Notes under the pieces: generated by a model
Told to the model about the DNA's origin: nothing
The model's database searches: none
What the model saw: the letters and a program-made list of their open reading frames with translations, nothing else
Program-made: the position numbers and the translations under genes
Assembly (NCBI RefSeq): GCF_000374525.1
Contig: NZ_KB894575.1
Span: 1-64,000 of the forward strand
Direction of reading: 5' to 3'
DNA: 64,000 bases
Origin: Amorphus coralli DSM 19760
Lineage (GTDB): Bacteria > Pseudomonadota > Alphaproteobacteria > Rhizobiales > Amorphaceae
In this document: piece after piece, positions 14,740 through 23,748 of the stretch
Layout of the letters: every line of letters begins with the position of its first letter
Position numbering within the stretch: the stretch's first letter is position 1

Positions 14740-16017
14740 ATGTCGATTGCCGAGTCCCGACCCGAGAAGGACCTCTACGAGATCGGCGAGATCCCACCGC
14801 TCGGCCACGTGCCGGAGAAGATGTACGCCTGGGCGATCCGCCGCGAGCGCCACGGGCCGCCGGACGAGGCCATGCAGGTGGAGGTCCTCCCGACCTGGGA
14901 GATCGACAGCCACGAGGTGCTGGTCCTCGTGATGGCGGCGGGGGTGAACTACAACGGCATCTGGGCGGCGCTCGGCGAGCCCATCTCTCCCTTCGACGGC
15001 CACAAGCAGCCCTATCACATCGCCGGATCCGACGCGTCGGGCATCGTCTGGGCGGTGGGCTCCAAGGTCACCCGCTGGAAGGTGGGCGACGAGGTGGTGG
15101 TTCACTGCAACCAGGATGACGGCGACGACGAGGAGTGCAACGGCGGCGACCCGATGTTCTCCTCCTCCCAGCGCATCTGGGGATACGAGACGCCGGACGG
15201 CGGCTTTGCCCAGTTCGCCCGGGTGCAGGCGCGCCAGCTGATGCCCCGCCCGCAGCACCTGACCTGGGAGGAGTCGGCCTGTTACACGCTGACCCTCGCC
15301 ACCGCCTACCGGATGCTCTACGGCCACCCGCCGCACACCCTGAAGCCCGGCGACAACGTGCTGGTGTGGGGCGCCTCGGGCGGGCTGGGCGTGTTCGGCA
15401 TCCAGATCTGCGCGGCAGCCGGCGCCAACGCCATCGGCGTGATCTCCGACGAGACCAAGCGCGACTTCGTGCTGAGCCTGGGCGCGCGCGGCGTCATCAA
15501 CCGCAAGGACTTCGATTGCTGGGGCCAGCTGCCCAAGGTCGGCAGCCCGGAATATGACGCCTGGGGCAAGGAAGGCCGCCGCTTCGGCAAGGCGATCTGG
15601 GACATAACCGGCAAGGGCAAGAATGTCGACATCGTCTTCGAGCACCCCGGCGAGGCGACGTTTCCGATCTCCACCTTCGTGGTGCGCCGCGGCGGCATGG
15701 TGGTATTCTGCGCGGGTACGACCGGCTTTAACCTGACCATGGACGCCCGCTACGTCTGGATGCACCAGAAGCGCGTGCAGGGCTCGCACTTCGCCCACCT
15801 GAAGCAGGCGAGCGAGGCCAACCGGTTCGTCCTCGACCAGCGCATCGACCCGTGCATGAGCGAGGTCTTCCCCTGGGCGCAGATCCCGCGCGCCCACACC
15901 AAGATGTGGAACAACCAGCATGCTCCCGGAAACATGGCGGTGCTGGTGTCGGCCCCGACCACCGGACTGAGGACGTTCGACGACATCCTGGAAGCGAGCG
16001 GCCAGGCCGCGGCCTGA
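14740..16017 (+). CDS. ccr: Crotonyl-CoA carboxylase/reductase
   Basis: The key enzyme of the ethylmalonyl-CoA pathway, which reductively carboxylates crotonyl-CoA with NADPH and CO2 to ethylmalonyl-CoA. The 425-residue protein belongs to the medium-chain dehydrogenase superfamily. Visible features are AAGVNYNGIWAALGEP (about 60-75, which includes the CO2-pocket Asn), RIWGYETPDGGFAQF (about 146-160, with the pocket Glu), the NADPH fold GASGGLGVFGIQ (about 211-222), and MHQKRVQGSHFAHL (about 339-352, with the pocket His). The ATG at 14740 has a strong AGGGGAGG site. The divergent neighbour encodes the next B12 enzyme of the pathway, supporting this over an ordinary quinone reductase. A perfect palindrome lies just upstream and a 10-bp hairpin lies downstream. 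Confidence 0.96.
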   Translation: MSIAESRPEKDLYEIGEIPPLGHVPEKMYAWAIRRERHGPPDEAMQVEVLPTWEIDSHEVLVLVMAAGVNYNGIWAALGEPISPFDGHKQPYHIAGSDASGIVWAVGSKVTRWKVGDEVVVHCNQDDGDDEECNGGDPMFSSSQRIWGYETPDGGFAQFARVQARQLMPRPQHLTWEESACYTLTLATAYRMLYGHPPHTLKPGDNVLVWGASGGLGVFGIQICAAAGANAIGVISDETKRDFVLSLGARGVINRKDFDCWGQLPKVGSPEYDAWGKEGRRFGKAIWDITGKGKNVDIVFEHPGEATFPISTFVVRRGGMVVFCAGTTGFNLTMDARYVWMHQKRVQGSHFAHLKQASEANRFVLDQRIDPCMSEVFPWAQIPRAHTKMWNNQHAPGNMAVLVSAPTTGLRTFDDILEASGQAAA

Positions 16018-16042
16018 TCACCGCGCCGGCGACCGGACGGCT

Positions 16043-16068
16043 CCCGCACCGCCACGCTGCGGTGCGGG
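16043..16068 (+). terminator. 10-bp hairpin after ccr
   Basis: CCCGCACCGC (16043-16052) pairs perfectly with GCGGTGCGGG (16059-16068) around a 6-base loop, 25 bases past the ccr stop. No T-run follows, so it may need Rho or act by protecting the 3' end. Confidence 0.5.
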
Positions 16069-16223
16069 ACAGCACGCGCTTGCGTTGCCGAAGCGCTTGA
16101 CTAGGCTTGTCGCCAAGACAGTCAGTCGAGACACGGGCAGCGCGCAGGCACGGCCCGACCCCGCATCCGGCCCGAGGGGGCCAGCCTTCACCCTTTTGCA
16201 GACGCACCGTGAGGACCCGGACG

Positions 16224-17249
16224 ATGCCCGCTTCCCGCTCCGCCCGCCTTGTCGCCCTCGCCGCCGCAGCCTTCGCGGCCTCGACGCTTGCCGGCACCGC
16301 CGCCCGGGCGGCCGACGACAGCTGCGACATCGATCGGCCGGTCATGTTCGCCGGCCTGGACTACCAGTCCGCCGCCTTCCACACCGCGCTCGCCAAGTTC
16401 ATCGTCAAGACCGGCTACGGCTGCGAGGTGGACGACCTGCCGGGCTCCACCATCCCGCTGATCAACGGCGTGGCGCGCGGCGACGTCGACGTGATCATGG
16501 AGATCTGGACGGCCAACCCGGCCCAGGCGTGGGTCGATGCGGAAAAGGCGGGCACGGTCGTGGCGCTCGGCACCACCTTCCCTGACGCCGTGGAAGGCTG
16601 GTTCGTGCCCACTTACCTGGTGGAAGGCGCGGAAGCGCCGGCGCCGACGCTGAAGAAGGCGGAGGACCTGCCGCAGTTCGCGCCGCTGTTCACCGACCCG
16701 GAGGAGCCGAGCAAGGGCCGCTTCTACAACTGCCCGGCCGGCTGGCAGTGCGAGGTGGTGAATTCCAAGAAGCTCGTCGCCTACGGGCTGGAGGACTCCT
16801 ACACCAACTTCCGGCCCGGCACCGGCGCCTCGCTGCAGGCCGCGGTCGATTCCGCTTACCTGCGCAAGAAGCCGATCCTGTTCTACTACTGGGCGCCGAC
16901 GGCGCTGATGGGCAAGCACGAGTTCGTGCAGCTGGAGGAGCCGGCCTTCAACCGCGAGATCTGGGACGCGATGATGGCGGCCGAGGTGCCGGATGCCGCC
17001 ACCGCCTATCCGGTCAGCAAGGTGATCATCGGCGCCAACAAGGCGTTCTCCGAAAGCGCGCCGAACCTGACGGCCTTCTTCAACGCCTACTCGACGACCA
17101 GCGCGCTGACCAGCAAGGCGCTGGCCGACATGGAAGACAATGGCGGCGACGCGGACGTGGCGGCGCAGACCTTCCTCAAGGCCAACGAAGACGTGTGGAC
17201 CAAATGGGTTCCGGCGTCCGTGGCGGAGAAGGTGAAGGCGGCGCTCTAG
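16224..17249 (+). CDS. ABC transporter substrate-binding protein, betaine/choline type (first copy)
   Basis: A 341-residue periplasmic binding protein of the OpuAC/ProX family. The signal peptide ends near residue 29 (TAARA-ADDS). The mature part begins with CDIDRPVMFAGLDYQSAAFH and has GYGCEVDDLPGSTIPLI, MEIWTANPAQAW and FYYWAP. Tryptophans and tyrosines of this kind form the aromatic cage for quaternary amines in the family. It is close along its whole length to the product of the next gene, so the two are tandem paralogues. The ATG at 16224 follows a GAGG site. The likely ligand is a betaine, choline or proline-type osmolyte; the exact one cannot be read. It may be a specificity variant for the same permease. 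Confidence 0.85.
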   Translation: MPASRSARLVALAAAAFAASTLAGTAARAADDSCDIDRPVMFAGLDYQSAAFHTALAKFIVKTGYGCEVDDLPGSTIPLINGVARGDVDVIMEIWTANPAQAWVDAEKAGTVVALGTTFPDAVEGWFVPTYLVEGAEAPAPTLKKAEDLPQFAPLFTDPEEPSKGRFYNCPAGWQCEVVNSKKLVAYGLEDSYTNFRPGTGASLQAAVDSAYLRKKPILFYYWAPTALMGKHEFVQLEEPAFNREIWDAMMAAEVPDAATAYPVSKVIIGANKAFSESAPNLTAFFNAYSTTSALTSKALADMEDNGGDADVAAQTFLKANEDVWTKWVPASVAEKVKAAL

Positions 17250-17352
17250 CCTAAAACGTCAATTTTTCCAAGATCTTGAACCAGTGTCCGGCGGCCGCCC
17301 GCCCGGATCGCGTGGATCGGTGAGCGGGGCCGCTCGGGGTGGGCGGACGGCT

Positions 17353-17430
17353 GTGTGGCCTGCCCCATTTCGGCCACACGGGTTCACAAACGGGCCCGAC
17401 CCTCTATACTGAGCTATGCGCTGAGCGCAT
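17353..17430 (+). promoter_or_regulatory. Promoter with flanking palindromes before the second binding protein
   Basis: TTCACA (17383-17388) and TATACT (17405-17410), spaced by 16 bases, form a good sigma-70 type promoter. An inverted repeat GTGTGGCC/GGCCACAC (17353-17360 and 17372-17379) sits just upstream of the -35 box. The palindrome ATGCGCT-G-AGCGCAT (17416-17430) sits just downstream of the -10 box, a classical repressor position. The second binding protein and transporter can therefore be expressed separately from the first. Confidence 0.5.
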
Positions 17431-17547
17431 CGCCCGTCCATGTGAACGCATGGCTGGGCCATGCCTCTTTTCACAAGCCAGTTGGACGGATCGTCCTGCG
17501 CGCCAGCCCGGCGCCGCGGATGTCGATCCGCGCCAAGGAGGATATCC

Positions 17548-18591
17548 GTGCTGAACCACGCCCTCGCCAAGATCGCCCTTGCGGCACCGCTCGGCCTTGC
17601 CGCGTTCGCCGCGCCGGCCATGGCCCAGGACACCCCGGTCTGCGAGATCGACCGCCCGGTCGTCTTCGCCGGTCTGGACTGGGATTCCAACTCCTTCCAC
17701 AACGGCGTCGCCAGCTACATCATCGAGAAGGGCTACGGCTGCCAGACGGACTCCATTCCCGGCTCCACGATCCCGCTGCTCAACGGCATGGCCCGCGGCG
17801 ACATCGACGTGACCATGGAAATGTGGATCCCGAACGTGCGCGACGCCTGGGAGCAGGCTGTCGAGCGCGGCCAGGTGAAGTCGGTGGGCATCAACTTCCC
17901 CGACGCCACGCAGGCCTGGTTCGTGCCGAAATACCTGGTCGAGGGTGACGATGCGCCGGCCGCCGGCCTGAAGTCCGTCTCCGACCTGCCGAAGTTCAAG
18001 GACGTGTTCGAAGATCCGGAAGAGCCGGGCAAGGGCCGCTTCTACAACTGCATCCTCGGCTGGGGCTGCGAGGTGATCAACACCAAGAAGCTTCACGCCT
18101 ACGGCCTGACCGACAGCTACACGAACTTCCGCCCGGGCACCGGCGCGGCGCTGTCCGCGGCCATCGAGAGCTCCATCCTGCGCGAACAGCCGATCGTCTT
18201 CTACTACTGGGGCCCGACCTGGGTGCTCGGCAAGATCGGCGACCAGGTCGTCGCGCTCGAAGAGCCTGAGTACAACGAGGAAATCTGGACCAAGCTGAAC
18301 GAGGCGGCCAACCCGGAAGACGTGACGGAAGCCACGGCCTACCCGCTGGTGGAGGTCTCCCTTGCGGTGAACAACAAGTTCGCCGAGACGGCTCCGGACC
18401 TGATCGAGTTCCTGTCCAACTACGAGACCACCAACGCCATGGTCTCCAAGGCGCTGGCCTACATGCAGGACAACAACGCCACGGCCGACGAGGCCGCCGA
18501 GCACTTCCTGAAGGAAAACCCGGACATCTGGACGCAGTGGGTTCCGGCGGAAGTGGCGGAGACCGTGAAGGCCTCGCTCAACGGCGGCTGA
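17548..18591 (+). CDS. ABC transporter substrate-binding protein, betaine/choline type (second copy)
   Basis: A 347-residue periplasmic binding protein of the OpuAC/ProX family, paralogous to the preceding gene. The signal peptide ends at AAPAMAQ (near residue 30). The mature part starts with VCEIDRPVVFAGLDWDSNSFH, then GYGCQTDSIPGSTIPLL, MEMWIPNVRDAW and FYYWGPTW, with tryptophans placed as in quaternary-amine binders. The start is a GTG at 17548 preceded by a near-perfect AAGGAGG site; in-frame ATG codons further upstream lack one and would bury the signal peptide. Its own promoter lies at 17383-17410. A terminator at 18709-18738 separates it from the permease gene, which would raise binding protein over membrane components. 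Confidence 0.88.
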   Translation: MLNHALAKIALAAPLGLAAFAAPAMAQDTPVCEIDRPVVFAGLDWDSNSFHNGVASYIIEKGYGCQTDSIPGSTIPLLNGMARGDIDVTMEMWIPNVRDAWEQAVERGQVKSVGINFPDATQAWFVPKYLVEGDDAPAAGLKSVSDLPKFKDVFEDPEEPGKGRFYNCILGWGCEVINTKKLHAYGLTDSYTNFRPGTGAALSAAIESSILREQPIVFYYWGPTWVLGKIGDQVVALEEPEYNEEIWTKLNEAANPEDVTEATAYPLVEVSLAVNNKFAETAPDLIEFLSNYETTNAMVSKALAYMQDNNATADEAAEHFLKENPDIWTQWVPAEVAETVKASLNGG

Positions 18592-18708
18592 TCGGGCCCG
18601 CGCGAACCGGGCACGATGAACCATCGGTCCGCCAATGCGTTGTCGTGTTGCCACGCAGTGCGGCAGCAGCCGGGCGGCGGATCGCGCATCGACACCTGTG
18701 ATGACCTG

Positions 18709-18738
18709 GGGGCCGGCCTCGCCGCCGGCCCCTTTTTT
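18709..18738 (+). terminator. Intercistronic terminator/attenuator
   Basis: GGGGCCGGC (18709-18717) pairs with GCCGGCCCC (18724-18732) and is followed by TTTTTT. It is a textbook Rho-independent terminator placed between the binding-protein gene and the permease gene. Partial readthrough would give the usual excess of binding protein. Confidence 0.8.
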
Positions 18739-18803
18739 GAGATCCGGACCCCACAGCACGCAGGCGTTGCGGGACGAACCGGGCCAGTAAGCCAGAGGCG
18801 AAC

Positions 18804-19685
18804 ATGAACCAGGAAGCCTTCTTTCTCGGCGAAAACGTCGGCCGCGCAATCCGCGGTGCCACCAACGACTTCGTCACCTTCCTGGTGGTGAATTACGGCA
18901 ACTTCTTCGAAGCCATTTCCGACGCGCTCCTGACGGTGCTCGTGGCACTCGAGCAGGGACTGCGCGCCGCGCCCGCCTGGACCATCATCCTGCTGATCGG
19001 CATCCTTGCCTACGCGGCGAGCCGGCGCATCGTGCTGTCGCTCGCCATGATGCTGGCCATGTGGTTCATCGGCACGCTGGGCCTGTGGGAACAGGCCATG
19101 CAGACGGTGGCGATCATGCTCGTCTCGGTGGGCATCGCGATCGTGGTCGGCGTCCCGCTCGGCGTCCTGTCGGCGCGCTCCAACACGACCCGGACGATCC
19201 TGAATCCTATCCTCGACCTGATGCAGACGATTCCGAGCTTCGTCTATCTAATCCCGGCGGCCATGCTGTTCGGCCTCGGCAAGGTCCCGGCGATCCTCGC
19301 CACCGTCATCTACGCGACGCCGCCGCTGATCCGCCTCACCGACCTGGGCATCCGCCTGGTCGACAGCGAGGTCGTGGAAGCCAGCCGCGCCTTCGGCGCC
19401 ACGCGCTGGCAGATGCTGAAGGGCGTGCAGATCCCGCTGGCGCTGCCGTCCATCATGCAGGGCATCAACCAGACCACCATGATGGCGCTGGCCATGGTCG
19501 TGATCGCCTCGATGATCGGCGCGCGCGGCGTCGGCGAGACGGTGCTGCTCGGCCTGCAGCGCAACGATTCCGGCCAGGGCCTCGTCGGCGGCATCGCCAT
19601 CGTGATCCTTGCCGTGGTGTTCGACCGCATCAGCCAGTCGATCGGCCAGCGGGCCCAGGCCTATCGCAACGTCGCCAACTCCTGA
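18804..19685 (+). CDS. ABC transporter permease, betaine/choline type
   Basis: A 293-residue inner-membrane permease of the ProW/OpuAB family. About six hydrophobic helices are visible after a polar N-terminus. The cytoplasmic EAA loop that contacts the ATPase reads VVEASRAFGATRWQMLKGVQ (about residues 189-208). IPSFVYLIPAAMLFG is also a family block. The ATG at 18804 has a GAGG site. It is followed by the ATPase gene after 39 bases. The order binding protein, permease, ATPase is like rhizobial choXWV rather than enteric proVWX. Confidence 0.92.
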   Translation: MNQEAFFLGENVGRAIRGATNDFVTFLVVNYGNFFEAISDALLTVLVALEQGLRAAPAWTIILLIGILAYAASRRIVLSLAMMLAMWFIGTLGLWEQAMQTVAIMLVSVGIAIVVGVPLGVLSARSNTTRTILNPILDLMQTIPSFVYLIPAAMLFGLGKVPAILATVIYATPPLIRLTDLGIRLVDSEVVEASRAFGATRWQMLKGVQIPLALPSIMQGINQTTMMALAMVVIASMIGARGVGETVLLGLQRNDSGQGLVGGIAIVILAVVFDRISQSIGQRAQAYRNVANS

Positions 19686-19724
19686 TCCCACCCCGCCAAA
19701 GCAGAAGACCACAAGGACACCGAG

Positions 19725-20942
19725 ATGGCGCTGATCGAAGTCGAGCACATCACGAAGATCTTCGGCCCCGACCCCAAGAGCGCGCTGGCGCTGGTCAAGC
19801 AGGGGATGGGCAAGGACGAACTCCTGGCGGAAACCGGGCACACGCTGGGCCTGCACGACGTCTCCCTTTCCATCAAGAAGGGCGAGATCTTCGTGATCAT
19901 GGGGCTGTCGGGGTCCGGCAAGTCCACCCTGATCCGGCACTTCAACCGGCTGATCGATCCCACCGACGGCCACATCGTCGTCGACGGGACCGACATCATC
20001 GGCCTGAACATGCACGATCTCGGCGAATTCCGCCGTCGGCGCATGAGCATGGTGTTCCAGCGCTTCGGTCTGATGCCGCACCGCACCGTCATGGAGAATG
20101 TCGGTTACGGGCTGGAAGTGCGCGGCATGAAGCGCCGCGAGCGCGACGAGCACGCCCAGCGCTGGATCGACGCGGTCGGGCTCTCCGGCTTCGAGCACCA
20201 GTATCCGAGCCAGCTCTCCGGCGGCATGCAGCAGCGCGTCGGCCTCGCCCGGGCCCTGGCGACGGACGCCGAGGTGCTCTTAATGGACGAGGCCTTCTCC
20301 GCGCTCGACCCGCTGATCCGAAGCCAGATGCAGGACCAGCTGATCTCGCTGCAGGCGGAGCTGAACAAGACCATCGTGTTCATCACCCACGATCTCGACG
20401 AGGCGCTGCGGATCGGCGACCGGATTGCCATCCTGAAGGACGGCCGCCTGTCGCAGGTGGGCACGCCCCCGGAGATCCTGCTGCAGCCGGCGGACGACTA
20501 TGTGCGGGCCTTCGTGCGCGACGTGAACCGCGCGCGGGTGCTGACGGTGGACGTGATCATGAACGCCCCGCAGTACCGCATCACCGAAGAGAACCTGGAG
20601 CGCGCGCTCAGCGACATGCGCCGCAGGGGCGCGGAATACGGCTACGCGGTGGAGGGAGACGCCTATCGCGGCTTCGTCACCCAGGACGCCGTGCAGGCGG
20701 CGCTTGACGAGCCCAACGGAACGAAGACGATCTGGGACGTCGCCGAGGATCTGCCCGTCCTCAAGGAAGACGACCGGCTCGAGGTGGCGCTGCCGACCAC
20801 GCTGGCCGCGGAATATCCCGTCGCGGTGGTCGACAACGAGGGCCGGCTGCGGGGCGTCGTAAGCTCCGACGGCATGTCCGACGTGCTGACCCCGCCCGAG
20901 GAAGAGGACGGCGACGAGGAAAAGCCGGTCGAACGGGCCTGA
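19725..20942 (+). CDS. ABC transporter ATP-binding protein with CBS domains, ProV type
   Basis: A 405-residue ATPase of the ProV/OpuAA family that drives osmolyte uptake. Walker A is GLSGSGKST (about 60-68), the signature is LSGGMQQR (about 164-171), and Walker B is VLLMDEA (about 183-189). The N-terminal extension before Walker A (with KSALALVKQGMGKDELL) is typical of ProV. The C-terminal third (about 274-390) forms a tandem CBS module, which senses ionic strength in OpuA. The tail is acidic. It is the last gene of the transporter unit; a mechanosensitive channel gene follows in the same direction. Confidence 0.93.
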   Translation: MALIEVEHITKIFGPDPKSALALVKQGMGKDELLAETGHTLGLHDVSLSIKKGEIFVIMGLSGSGKSTLIRHFNRLIDPTDGHIVVDGTDIIGLNMHDLGEFRRRRMSMVFQRFGLMPHRTVMENVGYGLEVRGMKRRERDEHAQRWIDAVGLSGFEHQYPSQLSGGMQQRVGLARALATDAEVLLMDEAFSALDPLIRSQMQDQLISLQAELNKTIVFITHDLDEALRIGDRIAILKDGRLSQVGTPPEILLQPADDYVRAFVRDVNRARVLTVDVIMNAPQYRITEENLERALSDMRRRGAEYGYAVEGDAYRGFVTQDAVQAALDEPNGTKTIWDVAEDLPVLKEDDRLEVALPTTLAAEYPVAVVDNEGRLRGVVSSDGMSDVLTPPEEEDGDEEKPVERA

Positions 20943-21088
20943 GGAGGGCCGGCCGGCTGCCTTGCGTGTCGGCACGGCCGACGGGCTGCCTTATCCACGC
21001 CGCGTTCTGTTGCAGGGTGCGGACGCAACCGGTAGCCGCGCGTCGCCGGGACCGTCATTCTTTCCGGCACCCAGCAGATGGCCCGGCC

Positions 21089-23722
21089 GTGCGACACACA
21101 CTTCGCCATATCCTGAGCGGCCTCGTGGTGGCGGCGGTTCTCGCCACCGGGCTGTCGGCTGCGACCGCGCAGACCTCCACGACGGGACAGGTCTCTCCCC
21201 TCACCTCGCCGATCACCGGCACCTTCCGCGGAACGCCCGGGACCGGCTCGGCAGATAGCCAGCCAGAAGCGGACTCGTCGACCGAGAGCGATGCCACGCC
21301 CAGCCAGAAGCCGGCCGAGCCGCCACCACCGCCCGCGACGGTGGATCCGAACGACCAGGCGCTCGTGGACGAGTGGCGCGCCGAACTCGATCGAATCGCC
21401 GAGCAGCTCGCCTCCGAGGACATCGGCGACCACGCCCTGGTCGAACATCGACGCTCGATCATCGAGCTGCGCGACACCATCAACCCGCTGACCGAACGGC
21501 TTCAGCCGAGGGCAAACGCCCTCACCGCGCGGCTGGAAGAGTTGAGCCTGCCGGACGAGCAGAGCGCGCTGGAGCCAGCCACCCTCAAGCAGGAACGTGA
21601 ACTGCAGACCCGCCTTCTGGTGGCCCACGAGGCCATTCTTAAGCAGGCCCAGGCGACACGGCTGCGCGCCGACGAACTCATCGCAACCATCGAGGAACGG
21701 CGCCGGAAGCTGTTCGCCGAGCAGGTCGGAGAACGGCGGCGCAGCATCCTCAACCCCAATCTCTGGTCGGATATCGTCTCCGAACTTCCTCGGGCCGCGG
21801 TCAGCCTGAACCTGCTGGTCGACGACTGGACGACACTGATCCACAACCGCGCCGGGGGCACGTCGGCCGCGGCCATCATCATCCTGCTGATCGCCAGCCT
21901 CATCGTCGTCGGTCCGGTGCGCCGCTTCCTCGACCGGCGGACCAACCGCAACCCGGACGCCACCAACGTGGCGGCGCTCCCGCGCGTCACCCATGCCTCG
22001 GCCATCGCAACCGTCACGGTCGGCATTGCAGTGACGTTGCTGGGCGGCTTCATCCTGCTGCTCGATGCCTTCGACCTGTCGCCGCAGCGCATCGACGAGA
22101 CGCTGATCGCGGCCTTGCAGTCGGTCGCCCTGTTCGCCGCGGTGCGCGGGCTGAGCCAGGCGATCATCGCGCCCAGCCGGCCGACCTGGCGCTATCTCGC
22201 GGTGGGCGATGAAGCCGCCGCCGGCATCATGAAATGGGTGCTGGTCTACGGCGGCATCTTCTCCGTCGGGCTGTTCATCGTGAACATGTCCGACGTGCTC
22301 GCCATGCCGCTGCCGGTCATCCAGGGCCTGCAGGGCATATTCGCCGTGCTCACTGCCATCGCCTCGATGGGCACGCTGCACGCCATTGCGCGCGGGCTGA
22401 ACGAGGAGACCGACAGCGCCGAATCCAGCACGGTGGAGGTTTGGCGCTGGCTGCTGCCACCCGCCTGGCTCACCGCCATCGTTGCCGCGCTCGCGCCGCT
22501 CGCCGGCTATCTCACCCTCGGCTGGTTCCTCGTCGGCCAGTCGGTGTGGGTATCGGTGGTTCTCAGCGTGCTGTTCCTGGCGCTGGCCTTCACCGACGAG
22601 ACGATCAGCGCCGGCTTCCGGTCCGGCACCACCGTCGGCAACATCCTCTCCGGAAACCTGCGCTTCCGCACGGCCACCATCGAGCAGTCCGGCGCGGTCC
22701 TGTCCGGCATCATCAGGATCTTCCTGATCATCGTGGCGGTGAGCGTGATGCTCGCGCCGTTCGGCCTGAACAGCGATGATCTGTCGAGCGCGCTGCGCCG
22801 GCTGGCGACGGGCATGAGCATTGGCTCTGTCACGATCTCGCCAACGGCCATCGTCGGCGCGCTGGTCGTGTTCGTCATCGGCATGCTGGCCACCCGGGCC
22901 TTCCAGCGCTGGCTGGACACGCGCTTCCTGCCGCACACCCGCATGGACATCGGCCTGAAGACGTCGGTGCGCACCGGGCTCGGCTATATCGGCGTGATCT
23001 TCGCCGGCATGGTCGCGTTCTCCATCGCCGGCTTCAACCTGCAGAACGTCGCGATCATCGCCGGCGCGCTTTCGGTCGGTGTCGGTTTCGGCCTGCAGTC
23101 CATCGTCAACAACTTCGTTTCCGGCCTGATCCTGCTCGCGGAGCGGCCGATCAAGGCCGGCGACTGGATCGTCGTGGGCGCCGAACAGGGCTACGTGAAG
23201 CGCATCAACGTGCGCTCCACGGAAATCGAGACCTTCGACCGCTCCACGGTGATCGTGCCGAACTCCGACCTCATCTCCGGGGTCGTGAAGAACTGGATGC
23301 ACACCGACAATTCCGGCCGGGTGATCATCGACGTGCGGGTGCCCTTCGACATCGATCCGGACATGGTGCACGATCTCCTGCTGGAGGTCGCCCAGGCACA
23401 TCCGAACGTGCTCGCCTACCCGGAGGCGAAGGTGTATCTCTCGGACTTCGGCGAATCGGCGCTGGAGTTCCAGATCTTCTGCTATCTCGGCAACGTGGAC
23501 TACATCCTGAGCGCCAAGTCCGAGCTGCGTTTCGCCGTCTACCGGACCCTCCGGGAGAACGGCATCTCCATTCCCTACACGCGCCGCGACGTGCACCTGA
23601 CGGAAAGCCGCGCGGGGCGCCAGACGGATGGCCGGGGCGGCGCGCAGTCTGCGCCGCACGATACCAACCCGTCCGCCGAACCGATCTCCGACGCGCCCGA
23701 CGGGGACGGCGCCGAGATATAG
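21089..23722 (+). CDS. Large MscS-type mechanosensitive channel with DUF3772
   Basis: An 877-residue inner-membrane channel that probably releases solutes on hypo-osmotic shock. A signal peptide (about 1-28, ending ATAQ) is followed by a periplasmic helical DUF3772-like region (about 75-245) and a set of about eleven hydrophobic helices. The MscS core follows: the pore helix GALSVGVGFGLQSIVNNFVSG (about 660-680), then RPIKAGDWI and the beta domain with IETFDRSTVIVPNSDLIS, then the alpha/beta tail ending near IPYTRRDVHL (about 835). The start is a GTG at 21089 chosen because the signal peptide begins there; the ribosome site is weak, so an upstream start is not excluded. It follows the osmolyte importer directly, so the pair covers uptake and release. 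Confidence 0.88.
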   Translation: MRHTLRHILSGLVVAAVLATGLSAATAQTSTTGQVSPLTSPITGTFRGTPGTGSADSQPEADSSTESDATPSQKPAEPPPPPATVDPNDQALVDEWRAELDRIAEQLASEDIGDHALVEHRRSIIELRDTINPLTERLQPRANALTARLEELSLPDEQSALEPATLKQERELQTRLLVAHEAILKQAQATRLRADELIATIEERRRKLFAEQVGERRRSILNPNLWSDIVSELPRAAVSLNLLVDDWTTLIHNRAGGTSAAAIIILLIASLIVVGPVRRFLDRRTNRNPDATNVAALPRVTHASAIATVTVGIAVTLLGGFILLLDAFDLSPQRIDETLIAALQSVALFAAVRGLSQAIIAPSRPTWRYLAVGDEAAAGIMKWVLVYGGIFSVGLFIVNMSDVLAMPLPVIQGLQGIFAVLTAIASMGTLHAIARGLNEETDSAESSTVEVWRWLLPPAWLTAIVAALAPLAGYLTLGWFLVGQSVWVSVVLSVLFLALAFTDETISAGFRSGTTVGNILSGNLRFRTATIEQSGAVLSGIIRIFLIIVAVSVMLAPFGLNSDDLSSALRRLATGMSIGSVTISPTAIVGALVVFVIGMLATRAFQRWLDTRFLPHTRMDIGLKTSVRTGLGYIGVIFAGMVAFSIAGFNLQNVAIIAGALSVGVGFGLQSIVNNFVSGLILLAERPIKAGDWIVVGAEQGYVKRINVRSTEIETFDRSTVIVPNSDLISGVVKNWMHTDNSGRVIIDVRVPFDIDPDMVHDLLLEVAQAHPNVLAYPEAKVYLSDFGESALEFQIFCYLGNVDYILSAKSELRFAVYRTLRENGISIPYTRRDVHLTESRAGRQTDGRGGAQSAPHDTNPSAEPISDAPDGDGAEI

Positions 23723-23748
23723 CCGACCCCTTCCCCGAGGACCTGCCG

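Noticed and set aside
20663-23659. A 998-residue minus-strand frame opposite the MscS gene
   Set aside because: It is an antisense shadow: long because of GC-rich codon bias, low in complexity, with no motifs, and the plus strand codes a clear MscS channel.
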